A stretch of 64,000 nucleotides of DNA from Tritrichomonas musculus. Lineage: Eukaryota; Parabasalia; Tritrichomonadida; Tritrichomonadidae. Made by a program: the position numbers and the translations under genes. The stretch's first letter is position 1; every line of letters begins with the position of its first letter. The notes beneath the pieces were generated by a model. The model ran no database searches and was not told the DNA's origin. It saw nothing but the letters and a program-made list of their open reading frames with translations. Positions 1-9,003 of the stretch are shown piece by piece. The stretch spans positions 620,001 through 684,000 of the forward strand of contig JAPFFF010000002.1 of the NCBI GenBank assembly GCA_039105265.1. Reading direction: 5' to 3'.

Positions 1-205
1 TTTTTTGAATTTACTAATCAAATTAAAAAAATGGCACAAAATGATCATATTCATTGAATAATAGTGTTGTTAAATCGATCTATTATTAAATTTCTACAAT
101 TCTTAAAAAAAACATCATCAAAAAAGACAAAAAGAACAAGTGATAGTATAATTTTATTAAAAAAAAATTTTAATATTAATAATAATACAAAATAAAATCA
201 TAAAA
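1..205. other. AT-rich spacer downstream of the USP gene
   Basis: This holds A/T runs and the 3' flank of the minus-strand ubiquitin protease. I see no gene or RNA here. Confidence 0.5.
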
Positions 206-2926
206 TTAATCTTCTATTCTTTCATAAAACAACAAATAAGCGGCCTCATTATGAGCGTCCTGTTCGTTTGACGGTCTACAAGACGAGTCATTGAACAAGT
301 ACCAATGCTTCTTTTCTTGTACGTAAGCGTGTGCGACATAATGACCGCCTGACATCGAACCATAATGCTCGCATACCGCGTAAAGTCTGTACTTTGTTCT
401 GTTTTGATCAACTGGACCGAAGATGAAAGGTGCGAAGTCAATCTGGTCTGGAAAGTCGATTTTACCTTCTCGCTTTCTGTATGAGTTATAGTACTGCGTG
501 AACCGTTTAAATTGAAAGACAAGGCAATGAGGAAGTGACCAAATTGAAGTCTTCTTGTTCGCACGAACAAATTCTCGACAATGTGGGCAAAACCACATGT
601 TGTTCTCGTCAAGAACCATTCCTAGACAGAACTGTTTAATGCAGTTCTCAAGAGTCGGCTTAACGTTCTCTTCGTTCTTAGGAACAACGTCTTTAACGGG
701 ACGAATTAAATGTGACCAATTGAATCCATAATAATCGTTCATATAGGCTGGATTTAGAGTGATTTTTATCGTCTTGTCTAAAATAAACGGAAAAATTTTG
801 GACTTATCAAAAAGTTCTGAACGATCAAAAAAAGAAGTTAAAATTTCTGCATCAAACTTTTTCTTAGCCTCTGGTGGAAACGGTTCAATTGATGATATTA
901 ATTCAATTATTTGAGAATTAATCGAAATGCATTGACGATCGTCTTTGTCCCAGAGATACTCTAAACGCTTTTCACAGGCTTCTTCAAGCTCGCTTTTCTC
1001 AACATATTGCTTCGGAATTGGAATGAGAAGAAGATCATCAAGCATCTGCGAGTTATCAGTAAACCAACTCGAAAAGAAACTTTTCCTTCGATTTACACTA
1101 AGACATGAAACGGCATAAAAGCTCGTTTTCACATCTGGAATTTCAAATACAATAAAATCTGAAAATGTTCGTGATGATGGAAGAACATTTGTCCAATCGA
1201 AACTTCCAGATGAATGCGAACGAGTGCAAAGTGCTATGTCAAAGTTTCGTCCAAGTTCGGCGTTTAAATTCTGTTTGAAGCAACTCATATTGAGGCCGAA
1301 TGTTAAAGGAAGTGACATTCGAATTTTGGGCTGTCTTGGATCATAGGGAACAAAGATGAATTCTGGAGACATTGTCATTGGCCCTGGTATTGGAAGTGAA
1401 AGTGTTACAAAGGGCTCAAAAATGACAACTTTCTTATTACATTGAGGACAGATGAGTTGTGAACGAAGAAGACCGTGGAAAAGATCAACAATAATGCTAT
1501 CATTCTTTGATTTGTATCTGTTCCATGCTTTCTCAGCGATCAATTCATCATTTGTGCCATCCCCTTCAATATCTGAATCATTTGAATCTGTGTTAGTCGT
1601 ATCAGACGTAATTTTTGAATTAGATGAGCTAGACGCAATTTGTGGTTTGACATAGTTTTGTTTGGCACGGTTCATGTCTTCGTGTAAAAGATCAAGAAGG
1701 AAGATGAGAAGCTCGTGAGCATCTTGTTGGGAAAAACCAGAAAAATGAGGAGCATAATAAGCAAGAATGGAAAGAATGTCTTTGGGTGCTGCAATTGTGG
1801 ATTTTTGAACATATATTTGATTGATGAGAGCTGAGAAAGAATTTACAAGCTGGCACTTGGTGCCAAGGGGATTTTTAGGAGCAAGATCTGACTTGTATCT
1901 GCCTGATCGCATATAATCAATGAGAATATGGCTGTGCAAAATACATTGTAATGCTGAATTGAAAAAGCATGTATTGCCTAGGTTAGTCAAACCACAAACA
2001 CCTGTAGCGCCATTGTCGTGTATTAAAGTTTGGCTCCTACTCTGTATTCGAAATTGATTTGTTAATTGAACTTGGTCATCTTTAGGAGTCTCTGCAGCTG
2101 ATGCCTCTTGTGAACTAGAACTAGGCCTTCTTTGAATTGAGCCTGGTCGTGAAGGAGATTTACGGATGTTGTCAAGATGAAAAGTTTGCTCACTCGAGGA
2201 TAACCATGTTGAAAACTGAGACTGAGGATTCATTTTCAGCGTATCATTTGTTGAAAAAGCTGGTTTGGCTTTCACATTATTAATAACAACTTTTGTATTA
2301 TTATTATTATTATTATTATTTGAATTGTTATTTCCGCTTTCATTTGTATCAAGTAATAAAGTGATTCCATCTTTCAAAAATAGCTGAGAGATGATTTTTT
2401 TGTCATCAAGCATTGAATCTTTTTTACCATTAAATATATCAAAAATTTTATAAGAGTCGTATGGTAATTGAAATGCTTTACATGCTAACTTTTTTAAATC
2501 TCCTATGGTTTTATACTTTGATATTTGAAATGATTTTGTGTTTTGATCATATTGAATATTAATTGAGGACAAGCGAGTAACAGGAACACAAATTTGGCGA
2601 CTTGGATCATAATCAACTTGAACTGTAACTGCTGGGCCACCACCATACCATTTTACAAATAAGTCCCAAATCGCTTTTGGAAAAATTACATAATCAATAG
2701 ATTCTGAAAGCGCTTTCTTTAGAACACCATTAGATAGAAGAGAATTATTGTCAATTCTTGAAACAGATACATTAGTTGGCTGGCCAGTGTCATACCCAAC
2801 TGCTGCTTTCCATTTACTTAGCCATGAATTTGAAATAAGGTATGCCTTCTCCCCTTCTTTGTATTTTTTTTCATTAATTAATTGGCGTATAATTGTGACC
2901 TGATCCCTATGAGAAGGAATTGTCAT
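206..2926 (-). CDS. Ubiquitin carboxyl-terminal hydrolase (USP, peptidase C19) with DUSP and UBL domains
   Basis: This is a cysteine protease predicted to remove ubiquitin from proteins. Residues about 6-104 resemble a DUSP domain (WLSKWKAAVG, then FPKAIWDLFVKWYGGGP). Residues about 122-193 look like a ubiquitin-like fold. A low-complexity linker with a poly-Asn run (about 199-210) leads into the catalytic domain. The Cys box GLTNLGNTCFFNSALQ puts the nucleophile at C320. The His box GGHYVAHAY puts the general base at H862, and YLFNDSSCRP supplies the Asn/Asp (879-880). Two CxxC pairs (CPQC, CPHC) match the zinc knuckle of USPs, so the enzyme looks catalytically complete. The DUSP-UBL-USP order recalls the USP4/11/15 group. 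The start is an ATG at 2926 with a short A/T leader. A TAACGAAC box lies about 82 bases upstream. The next gene upstream on the same strand starts at 4015. Confidence 0.93.
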   Translation of the reverse strand: MTIPSHRDQVTIIRQLINEKKYKEGEKAYLISNSWLSKWKAAVGYDTGQPTNVSVSRIDNNSLLSNGVLKKALSESIDYVIFPKAIWDLFVKWYGGGPAVTVQVDYDPSRQICVPVTRLSSINIQYDQNTKSFQISKYKTIGDLKKLACKAFQLPYDSYKIFDIFNGKKDSMLDDKKIISQLFLKDGITLLLDTNESGNNNSNNNNNNNNTKVVINNVKAKPAFSTNDTLKMNPQSQFSTWLSSSEQTFHLDNIRKSPSRPGSIQRRPSSSSQEASAAETPKDDQVQLTNQFRIQSRSQTLIHDNGATGVCGLTNLGNTCFFNSALQCILHSHILIDYMRSGRYKSDLAPKNPLGTKCQLVNSFSALINQIYVQKSTIAAPKDILSILAYYAPHFSGFSQQDAHELLIFLLDLLHEDMNRAKQNYVKPQIASSSSNSKITSDTTNTDSNDSDIEGDGTNDELIAEKAWNRYKSKNDSIIVDLFHGLLRSQLICPQCNKKVVIFEPFVTLSLPIPGPMTMSPEFIFVPYDPRQPKIRMSLPLTFGLNMSCFKQNLNAELGRNFDIALCTRSHSSGSFDWTNVLPSSRTFSDFIVFEIPDVKTSFYAVSCLSVNRRKSFFSSWFTDNSQMLDDLLLIPIPKQYVEKSELEEACEKRLEYLWDKDDRQCISINSQIIELISSIEPFPPEAKKKFDAEILTSFFDRSELFDKSKIFPFILDKTIKITLNPAYMNDYYGFNWSHLIRPVKDVVPKNEENVKPTLENCIKQFCLGMVLDENNMWFCPHCREFVRANKKTSIWSLPHCLVFQFKRFTQYYNSYRKREGKIDFPDQIDFAPFIFGPVDQNRTKYRLYAVCEHYGSMSGGHYVAHAYVQEKKHWYLFNDSSCRPSNEQDAHNEAAYLLFYERIED

Positions 2927-3430
2927 GAATAAAGAAAAGAAGAATTAAAAAAAAGCAGAATCTCGTTAATTTGATCTTTTTGGTGAATTTTTTTTTGTTA
3001 TTTCTAAATAACGAACAATCTTTTTTCATTTCAAATTCAACTCTTTTTTTGTGATTTCTTGATCCATCAATGTTTATGAATTTGGCAATGTTCCTAAACT
3101 TTGTAAATGTGCCTTGACAAATCTAGTTTTGATTGATTAATTAATAAAATAATTTCATTATAGTAAGCATTAAGTGATCAACAATTAAACTTGAATTTTT
3201 ATTATATAAAGCAAGTATGTAAATTTACAAATAAATCGAATGATGTTTTTCTCTCGAAAATATAATTCAATTTAAAGGTCAAAACAGAATTAAATATTAC
3301 TTTATATAAAAATAAAATTCTATCAGGAAAGCAAATAAAGTATCCTAATAATTTTTTTTTTATAATTGTTTAATATGAAATATAATTATGTAAATATTGC
3401 TATTCTTAAAATAAAGAAAAAAACAATTAC
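2927..3430. other. Intergenic spacer, 504 bases
   Basis: This lies between two minus-strand genes. It contains a TAACGAAC word near 3008 that may belong to the USP promoter, and otherwise A/T runs. I see no ORF or RNA structure. Confidence 0.4.
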
Positions 3431-4015
3431 TTATTGCGAATCACCAGCGCTTTGCTTTTGCATAGCTTGAATGAGTTGAAGGAATTGAACAATTTTTTGG
3501 TTATGAAGTGACGTTCTATCGTTTCTGCTTTCAAAATCTTCTTCTGTTTCAGGATACAAGTTCCTCTCTATCATTCCATCTATGAACTTTGAAATTTGAT
3601 CTTCAATATCAATAATATTTAGAAGATTACAGCTAACATGGCCTTTTGCAGCTGATTCAGAAGCAACTTTTAATAAAGATTGCTGAACATTGAGAAGGAC
3701 TGATGATAATAGAGGGCCTGGTAATACATCTTTTGATTGCTTTTGGCCAGTGGTTAATATTTCTTGAAGAGCTCGATTTGATTTTAATAACATTAATTCG
3801 ACATTTGCAATTTCTTTATCAACATTAGAAATTTTGGTCATCATGTCATCAATTTCTGGAATTGAAGTGGCTAAATCATCAATTAATTGATTTTGGCTAT
3901 CGGCTACTTGACTGAGTGCTTGGTTTTTATCTGATGCATTTTGAAAACGCTCACGTGAAATAGTTGGAAGAAGTAAAAGTTTTTGGATTGCGCTTTCAGC
4001 TCCAGTTTGTGTCAT
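3431..4015 (-). CDS. Small helical protein, possibly Mediator subunit 4-like
   Basis: This encodes 194 residues, almost all predicted helix, with a coiled-coil-like stretch about residues 35-100. The layout recalls Med4: an N-terminal leucine-rich helix, a region with QLIDDLATSIPEIDDMMTKI, a Leu/Ile heptad stretch ending ALQEILTTGQKQ, then a short helix after a Gly-Pro. In human Med4 the corresponding order is a FQELMKLA-type helix, a coiled coil ending in EQIL, then the ISSEEIIKYAHRIS helix. This parallel is from memory and from pattern only. If correct, it is part of the Mediator middle module that bridges activators and RNA polymerase II. It starts at the ATG at 4015, 27 bases below an AAACGGC box. 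It could equally be a tubulin- or kinetochore-associated coiled-coil protein. Confidence 0.35.
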   Translation of the reverse strand: MTQTGAESAIQKLLLLPTISRERFQNASDKNQALSQVADSQNQLIDDLATSIPEIDDMMTKISNVDKEIANVELMLLKSNRALQEILTTGQKQSKDVLPGPLLSSVLLNVQQSLLKVASESAAKGHVSCNLLNIIDIEDQISKFIDGMIERNLYPETEEDFESRNDRTSLHNQKIVQFLQLIQAMQKQSAGDSQ

Positions 4016-4040
4016 TTTATAGATAAAAAACTTTGATTAA

Positions 4041-4048
4041 TAAACGGC
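4041..4048 (-). promoter_or_regulatory. Myb-box-like element (AAACGG) upstream of the Med4-like gene
   Basis: TAAACGGC lies about 27 bases before the ATG at 4015. Similar AACGG words occur within 40 bases of three other starts in this window (CHD, eL21, Rpb7). The core fits the general Myb site YAACNG. I infer a Myb-type core promoter element like the one known from Trichomonas vaginalis. Confidence 0.35.
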
Positions 4049-4189
4049 CACATATGAAATTGTAGTAAAATATTTTTGTAAAAATAAGTTTAAAAGATAA
4101 TTTGTTTTAAATAATATTAAAAAATAAATATTGAATGCATTATGACCCAGCTTTATTAATTTTTTTTATATTTGGTTGTCTGATGATCC

Positions 4190-6060
4190 AAAAGAACTGT
4201 CAGATAACTCCACTTACTTGAGTACATGTAAGGATACTTGTAAGAATGTCAAATATCATGTTTCATTCATTCATGTATTTAAAAAATTCAGAAGATATGA
4301 AGTGTACTAAGAGCTTATCATCATTAGTGGATTCATCATCAACGGATTCTTCATCATCAGCAGTAGATTTACCGAACTGTACACGACCAAACTCATATAA
4401 TTCGACATTCCAATCTATTTTACTCATACAATTCCATGCTCTATCACGCAGTTCATTTAAGTATCTCTCATATCTGTTGTTCGGTATCGAATAAGTTCTA
4501 TTCTTCATGCGTTTACCATATCGAACATATACATATACATCCGAATTTCGATTTCGTTTTCTACCTAGAAATTGCTTAATACTAGATACCGTATTGATAT
4601 ATGTTTGGACGAATATAGATAGAATATTCTCTTTAATGGACTGTCCAATCTGGATAGATGAAGTAGATATAATAACATCAACGTCTTCGTCGAACAAACC
4701 ATCTTCATTCAACTTAATCTCTTTGGTATCACCTTTATATAACGCAACCTTGTATCTATCTTTCATCGACTCTTTCAATAACTTACACTCTTTCTTATCT
4801 TCGATCTTAATTAATACTTTATCGTAGTTCATTCGCTTTGTATCGATTAAGTTCACTATCTCAGCTCGTTGTTCATCAACATTCGATATCAACTTATTAA
4901 TATTGATGTTTCGATTGTGTCTCTTATCAATACGTGGATTAACGATTATGTAATCTCTGAAACACGCGAAATGTTTAATATCATCAGCAGTAGCACTTAT
5001 TAATGCAACCTTATCGAACTCTTTAATAATCTCAATCAATCCAATATGTTGTAGTAACATATGTGCCTCATCAATCACTAGAAAGTAATCGAGTCGTTGT
5101 TCGTTCGTATAATATTCTTCAATTAGATCACCTAGACATTTAGAAGCTGTGTTGTATGTAGTAATAATCACATTAGCTTTATTGTGCATAGCTTTATGTT
5201 CGCCTCTAGTTAAATCTTTAATCGTTGTTTCATCTTCTAACGGTTTGTCGTTCTTATCGAAATAGCCTTCACATTGTATAGTGTATAATCGTTCAGGGAT
5301 CTCATCAAACATCTGCCATCGAATATATGACGGATCGTGGACTTCTTCTGGTGTTGGTATTGGTTCAACTTGTTGTTTCAATGGATCCACTAAAGTGTAA
5401 TATGAAGCATCATCGACATTACGGATGTAATCACGAAAGTCAATTAAAGACGTGACCTTCTCTTCTTGTACGTGATCGTATAACATGGTGTTCAGTGTCA
5501 TTAGTTTCAGTTGGATAAAATTTTTATTTAATTCACATATCAAACTCATTGTTTATACATTTAGTCATCCGTTATATGCTACAATAGTCCTTCAATATCT
5601 GCCACTATTAGTTCCACTTTATTGGACACAATCTCGCTATGTCGTATATGAGTATAGCTATGAAAATGTTTGGAAACGGTTTCATATTAATATAGCCGAT
5701 TTCGCCTATTATAATAGTTTATTTAGCCAAAATTTAGCCATTATTATAGGTTATCGCTATTGGAATTGTCATATATTAATATATCATAGACATATATCTA
5801 TAGTCTTGTGCCACAAGTAGCACTAAAACAAATACCAAAACAGCTGATTTTTGGGGAATTTCGTCAATTAAATTAGCTGTCACCCGACTGAGGCGGGGTA
5901 TATAATGTAATTTAGTCGAGGATGACAAAAATGACAATTTTAGGTAGACTGAATGAATTAGGGATAGGGAAGTGAGCGAAGCGAACGTGGTCGGAGCACG
6001 TAGTGCGTAGACCTCCTTAGCTCATCTACTAACATGACTTCCAAGAATATGGAAAATGTA
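4190..6060 (-). mobile_element. Partial virus-like or other large mobile element (possibly Polinton/Maverick-related), broken
   Basis: The block differs sharply from its surroundings. It has few A/T homopolymers, many CGAT/TCGA words, and a GC-rich tail at about 5880-6010 with GAGCGAAGCGAACG and an 11-base GCACGTAGTGC palindrome. Its only recognisable part is a helicase ORF at 4263-5549. Family assignment to Polintons is a guess based on how common such elements are in trichomonads; no capsid, integrase or polymerase part is visible. The piece is incomplete and looks broken. The still-open helicase frame suggests it is not very old. I could not find matching terminal repeats, so both edges are approximate. 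Confidence 0.45.
4263..5549 (-). CDS. Superfamily 2 helicase-like protein of a mobile element, partial
   Basis: This 428-residue frame carries the Walker B/DEAH motif (VIDEAH), a SAT-type motif III (LISATADD), and a C-terminal helicase half ending in QFLGRKRNR, which fits motif VI. These place it in SF2 (DEAD/DEAH) helicases. The protein is rich in acidic and basic residues and its codon use differs from the neighbouring host genes. It occupies most of a compositionally foreign block, so I read it as part of a large mobile or virus-like element and not a host gene. It is an incomplete copy. Confidence 0.6.
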   Translation of the reverse strand: MSLICELNKNFIQLKLMTLNTMLYDHVQEEKVTSLIDFRDYIRNVDDASYYTLVDPLKQQVEPIPTPEEVHDPSYIRWQMFDEIPERLYTIQCEGYFDKNDKPLEDETTIKDLTRGEHKAMHNKANVIITTYNTASKCLGDLIEEYYTNEQRLDYFLVIDEAHMLLQHIGLIEIIKEFDKVALISATADDIKHFACFRDYIIVNPRIDKRHNRNININKLISNVDEQRAEIVNLIDTKRMNYDKVLIKIEDKKECKLLKESMKDRYKVALYKGDTKEIKLNEDGLFDEDVDVIISTSSIQIGQSIKENILSIFVQTYINTVSSIKQFLGRKRNRNSDVYVYVRYGKRMKNRTYSIPNNRYERYLNELRDRAWNCMSKIDWNVELYEFGRVQFGKSTADDEESVDDESTNDDKLLVHFISSEFFKYMNE

Positions 6061-6830
6061 TTATAAAGGCAGTTCATGATAATAGGAGATGATCCTGGAT
6101 ACAGTATAACCCAATCTTACGATTTTAATCAGCCGCACATAAAATATATACCTTTAAATTCTTTTTTGCATGAGGTTCCAACAATTTATACTCCAATTCT
6201 ACCGCCTCCTATACAAACACAAGCATGAAGAACAAATATCAGCACTATCTCAATCAAAATCATCAAAACAAACTCAAGCACAAGCACTTCTAATACAAAA
6301 AAAAAACCTAAACCTCTTTTATATATAATGCTCAATTTTATGAATAATGAAGAAGAAGAGAATGAAATTATCAACCGCGATGTTAAAAAGACGATTACCA
6401 GTTTTATAGGAAGACAATTCAAGAAGGAATTCGTCAAACAGCGCACAACTTATGAAGAAAAACTAAAAGAGATGCAAAATACAATTGATGACTTAAAATT
6501 TAAATTAGCAGCCAAAGAAAAATCAAAACTGTCTCAAATATCATATTCTTTATGGAATTGTGCATCTTTTAAACATCAAATGGAGTAAAAAGTGAGCGAC
6601 AAAATACATAGGAAATATTATTCAAATGATCAAAAAGTTCTTGTACTTGGTGAAATAACAAAAGATTTGAACAGATCATTACATGAACTTAGGAAGCTGG
6701 CATCAAGAGAAATTGATACGGGCTTGAGGACAAATCTTGAATTCGCTGCTGCTGATAACTTTATATAGAATGATTATTTAGGTGATGCTATCATATTTCT
6801 GTAATGCTATCTTAAAAACTTAAATTTCCA
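6060..6830 (+). pseudogene. Decayed coding remnant, coiled-coil protein
   Basis: Several plus-strand stretches in different frames read like one former protein. In order they are a Pro/Thr-rich piece (IYTPILPPPIQTQA), a Gln/Ser-rich piece (QSKSSKQTQAQALLIQ), an acidic and then coiled-coil piece around 6328-6588 (TITSFIGRQFKKEF, EEKLKEMQNTIDDLKFKLA), and a helical tail near 6600-6770 (EITKDLNRSLHELRKLASRE). No family is recognised. It abuts the foreign block at 4.19-6.06 kb, so it may be a host gene damaged near that insertion or a part of the element; the sequence does not decide. The 86-residue ORF at 6328 is unlikely to be a gene of its own. Confidence 0.4.
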
Positions 6831-6879
6831 AAATTACCTTTCATCTTTTTTTTCATTCACTTTTACGTTACCAAAACCA

Positions 6880-7450
6880 TTCATCACGGCTTAAAGTATT
6901 CTATTCTCACCAAATTTAAATGTGTCTTTAGTAATATCTTCTACATTATCATTTTTATCTTTGGTTTTTTTAAATGATAAGCTTTTCAACTTCAAATATT
7001 TAGATTGTCTATTAAACGAAATATCGTATAATATTTATTGCATATACTTCTCAAAACAGCAACCTAATAATATCTTTCAATTTTCAATAGATTATCTAGC
7101 TGGATTTTGTAGAAACTTATTGTTCTAGGATTCATATACATTTGAATTCTTGCTCAATCTGCAGAAAAGCAAATACTCACTGTTTCGCAAGTACTGATGA
7201 GTATTTTCTTCATATCTTGGGATTTTTCAAGGAAGTCATAATAAAAAACCAGAGAGAAGTATTTGTTATTATCAAAACTTCAATGTTCTTCTGAGACATT
7301 TACTTAATGCTTTGAGCATTCATAGATTATAATACTCATCATTTTCATCGAATTTCTTAGCACTTTGATAATGCCAATTAATTTTTCTGCATATTTTTTT
7401 AGCCTGCTTCATCTTTTCTAAATCCTTTTAATTTATATTATCATTTAAAT
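6880..7450 (-). pseudogene. Possible decayed coding sequence
   Basis: On the minus strand, fragments with protein-like composition appear in more than one frame, for example MKQAKKICRKINWHYQSAKK near 7400 and YFSLVFYYDFLEKSQDMKKI near 7250. They are interrupted and no family is recognised. I infer an old, eroded host gene. The rest of the 6.83-7.57 kb gap is A/T-rich spacer before the PRPP synthetase gene. Confidence 0.25.
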
Positions 7451-7569
7451 TTTTTTTTTTAAAAAATTCAATTGACATTTGAAAATTTGAAAACCTATTT
7501 TAAAAGTTGAAAGACCAAATCACAATACTCTTAATTTTAATTATCCTATTTTAAGAATTTCAGAATAAA

Positions 7570-8574
7570 ATGGCTGAAGTTGTAATTCTTGAGCACCCAC
7601 AGTCAACATATATTTCGAAATCTATCTCAGAAGAACTTGCAGATCTCGGCGTCCTCGTATCGCATGTTGGTATTGAACGTTCAACTTTTCCAAATGGTGA
7701 AAAATATTATCGTTTTAAGATTGACTCAAACTTCGCTCTTCTTGGTAAGACATCTGTTTACATTGCATCATTGACTAATGATGATGATATTCTTGATATA
7801 TACCGCATTGGCTCATCACTTGCACAAGCAGGAATTAAAAGACGAATTTTTGTTATTCCTTATCTTGCATACCTTTCAATGGATCGTCAATTCCACCCAG
7901 GTGAAGTTGTTACAGCTAAATGCAACAGTCAAATGTTTGGAATTATTGGTGCTGCAAGTGAAGGAAACGTATTTCTCTTCTTAGACTTACACTATACATG
8001 CATTCTTCACTATTTCGAAGGCCCAGTTCTCCGTGTTGAATTAAATTCTCAAAGCGCTCTTATTCGTGCTATAGCTGAACAAAATTATCCACACGACACA
8101 TTAACAATGGGATCAACAAATTTGAGACGCGCATCTTGGGTCAATTCTTATGCTCAAGCCATGAACATACCAATCACTTTTGTTAGAGAAAAACCAAAGC
8201 CAGATCAAGCAGAATTTATTAGCCAGCCTGATTATATTATTGGAAATGTTAAAGGATGCAGAGTTATTATTTATGATGATATCCTTCGTTCCGGTAAAAC
8301 ATTGATCAGTGCTGCCAAATGCTATTTAGCTGCTGGTGCAACAAGCGTCGTTGGCGTTATTACACATTTTGCTTGCTATAGCGAAGAACATATCAATCTT
8401 TTAATCAAATCAGAACTTGAAAAAATTATTATTACTAACTCGCATCCTATTACTCAGAATCCTCTTATTCAAGAAAGTGATAAGTTTGTTGTTGTTGATA
8501 TTGCAGATATTTTCACACAATGCTTATATGAAATTTTACCAACCCCAGAGCATATGCACCGATCTTCTATTTAA
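7570..8574 (+). CDS. Ribose-phosphate pyrophosphokinase (PRPP synthetase), divergent
   Basis: This makes PRPP from ribose-5-phosphate and ATP, the precursor for nucleotide salvage, on which trichomonads depend. The 334 residues cover the whole family: FPNGE near residue 41, the ATP-side loop PYLAYLSMDRQFHPGEVVTAK at about 97-117, the LDLH signature with HYFEG at about 137-151, and the PRPP-binding loop VIIYDDILRSGKTL at about 233-246. The loop sequence SMDRQ...PGEVVTAK lacks the YARQDR form of classical class I enzymes. From memory it looks more like the plant PRS3/4-type (class III) and related bacterial proteins, which differ in phosphate requirement and allosteric control. It starts at an ATG directly after AATAAA. 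The next gene downstream is the CHD remodeller on the same strand. Confidence 0.9.
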   Translation: MAEVVILEHPQSTYISKSISEELADLGVLVSHVGIERSTFPNGEKYYRFKIDSNFALLGKTSVYIASLTNDDDILDIYRIGSSLAQAGIKRRIFVIPYLAYLSMDRQFHPGEVVTAKCNSQMFGIIGAASEGNVFLFLDLHYTCILHYFEGPVLRVELNSQSALIRAIAEQNYPHDTLTMGSTNLRRASWVNSYAQAMNIPITFVREKPKPDQAEFISQPDYIIGNVKGCRVIIYDDILRSGKTLISAAKCYLAAGATSVVGVITHFACYSEEHINLLIKSELEKIIITNSHPITQNPLIQESDKFVVVDIADIFTQCLYEILPTPEHMHRSSI

Positions 8575-8884
8575 GTTCTTATAAGCAAAACATTCTTTTT
8601 TACCAATTTATTAATACATCAATAAAGAAAAGTGATTTATATTTCAATTTATCACAAAATATATAAACTCTCATGAATAAAAAGAACCATCGATGTTATT
8701 AAATCTTTTCTTAGCATTTATCAAATTGTTCTGAACGAAAAACTTCATTTGAAAAACAATTTCATAATAAATATCATTTTTATAGACGAACCAGATTTAG
8801 AGGAAATTATGTATATTATATATATGGAAAACTGTGAATATATGGATCCGAATAAAAATATTTCATTTCAAATTGTTGAGCATT

Positions 8885-8926
8885 CAAAAAGTTGTTAATA
8901 TTTGGTCAATCACTGCTTCAAAAAGT
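8885..8926 (+). promoter_or_regulatory. Pair of CAAAAAGT boxes upstream of the CHD gene
   Basis: TCAAAAAGTT occurs at 8884-8893 and TTCAAAAAGTTT at 8917-8927, about 119 and 85 bases before the ATG at 9004. The same octamer stands at similar distances before the first BEACH gene, the surface-protein gene and the minus-strand gene starting at 50478. The function is inferred from position only. Confidence 0.35.
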
Positions 8927-8964
8927 TTCTCATATTTGAATATATATTTGGACACATAATTATC

Positions 8965-8972
8965 AAACGGTG
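8965..8972 (+). promoter_or_regulatory. Myb-box-like element (AAACGGTG) upstream of the CHD gene
   Basis: AAACGGTG lies about 37 bases before the ATG at 9004 and matches the AACGG core seen close to other starts in the window. Confidence 0.3.
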
Positions 8973-9003
8973 TTCCATACGTTTGCATTCAATTTACAAG
9001 GAA

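Larger units (their letters stand above)
8575..9003. other. Intergenic spacer and CHD promoter region, 429 bases
   Basis: This contains two CAAAAAGT words (8885, 8919) and an AAACGGTG word (8965) before the CHD start. An open frame near 8780-8897 (with FIDEPDLEEIM) ends in a stop and may be an eroded gene fragment, but it is too short to call. Confidence 0.4.

Noticed and set aside
8902-9003. Upstream extension of the CHD reading frame
   Set aside because: It begins with TTG, is not CHD-like, and overlaps the promoter-like boxes at 8919 and 8965; ATG 9004 is the better start.
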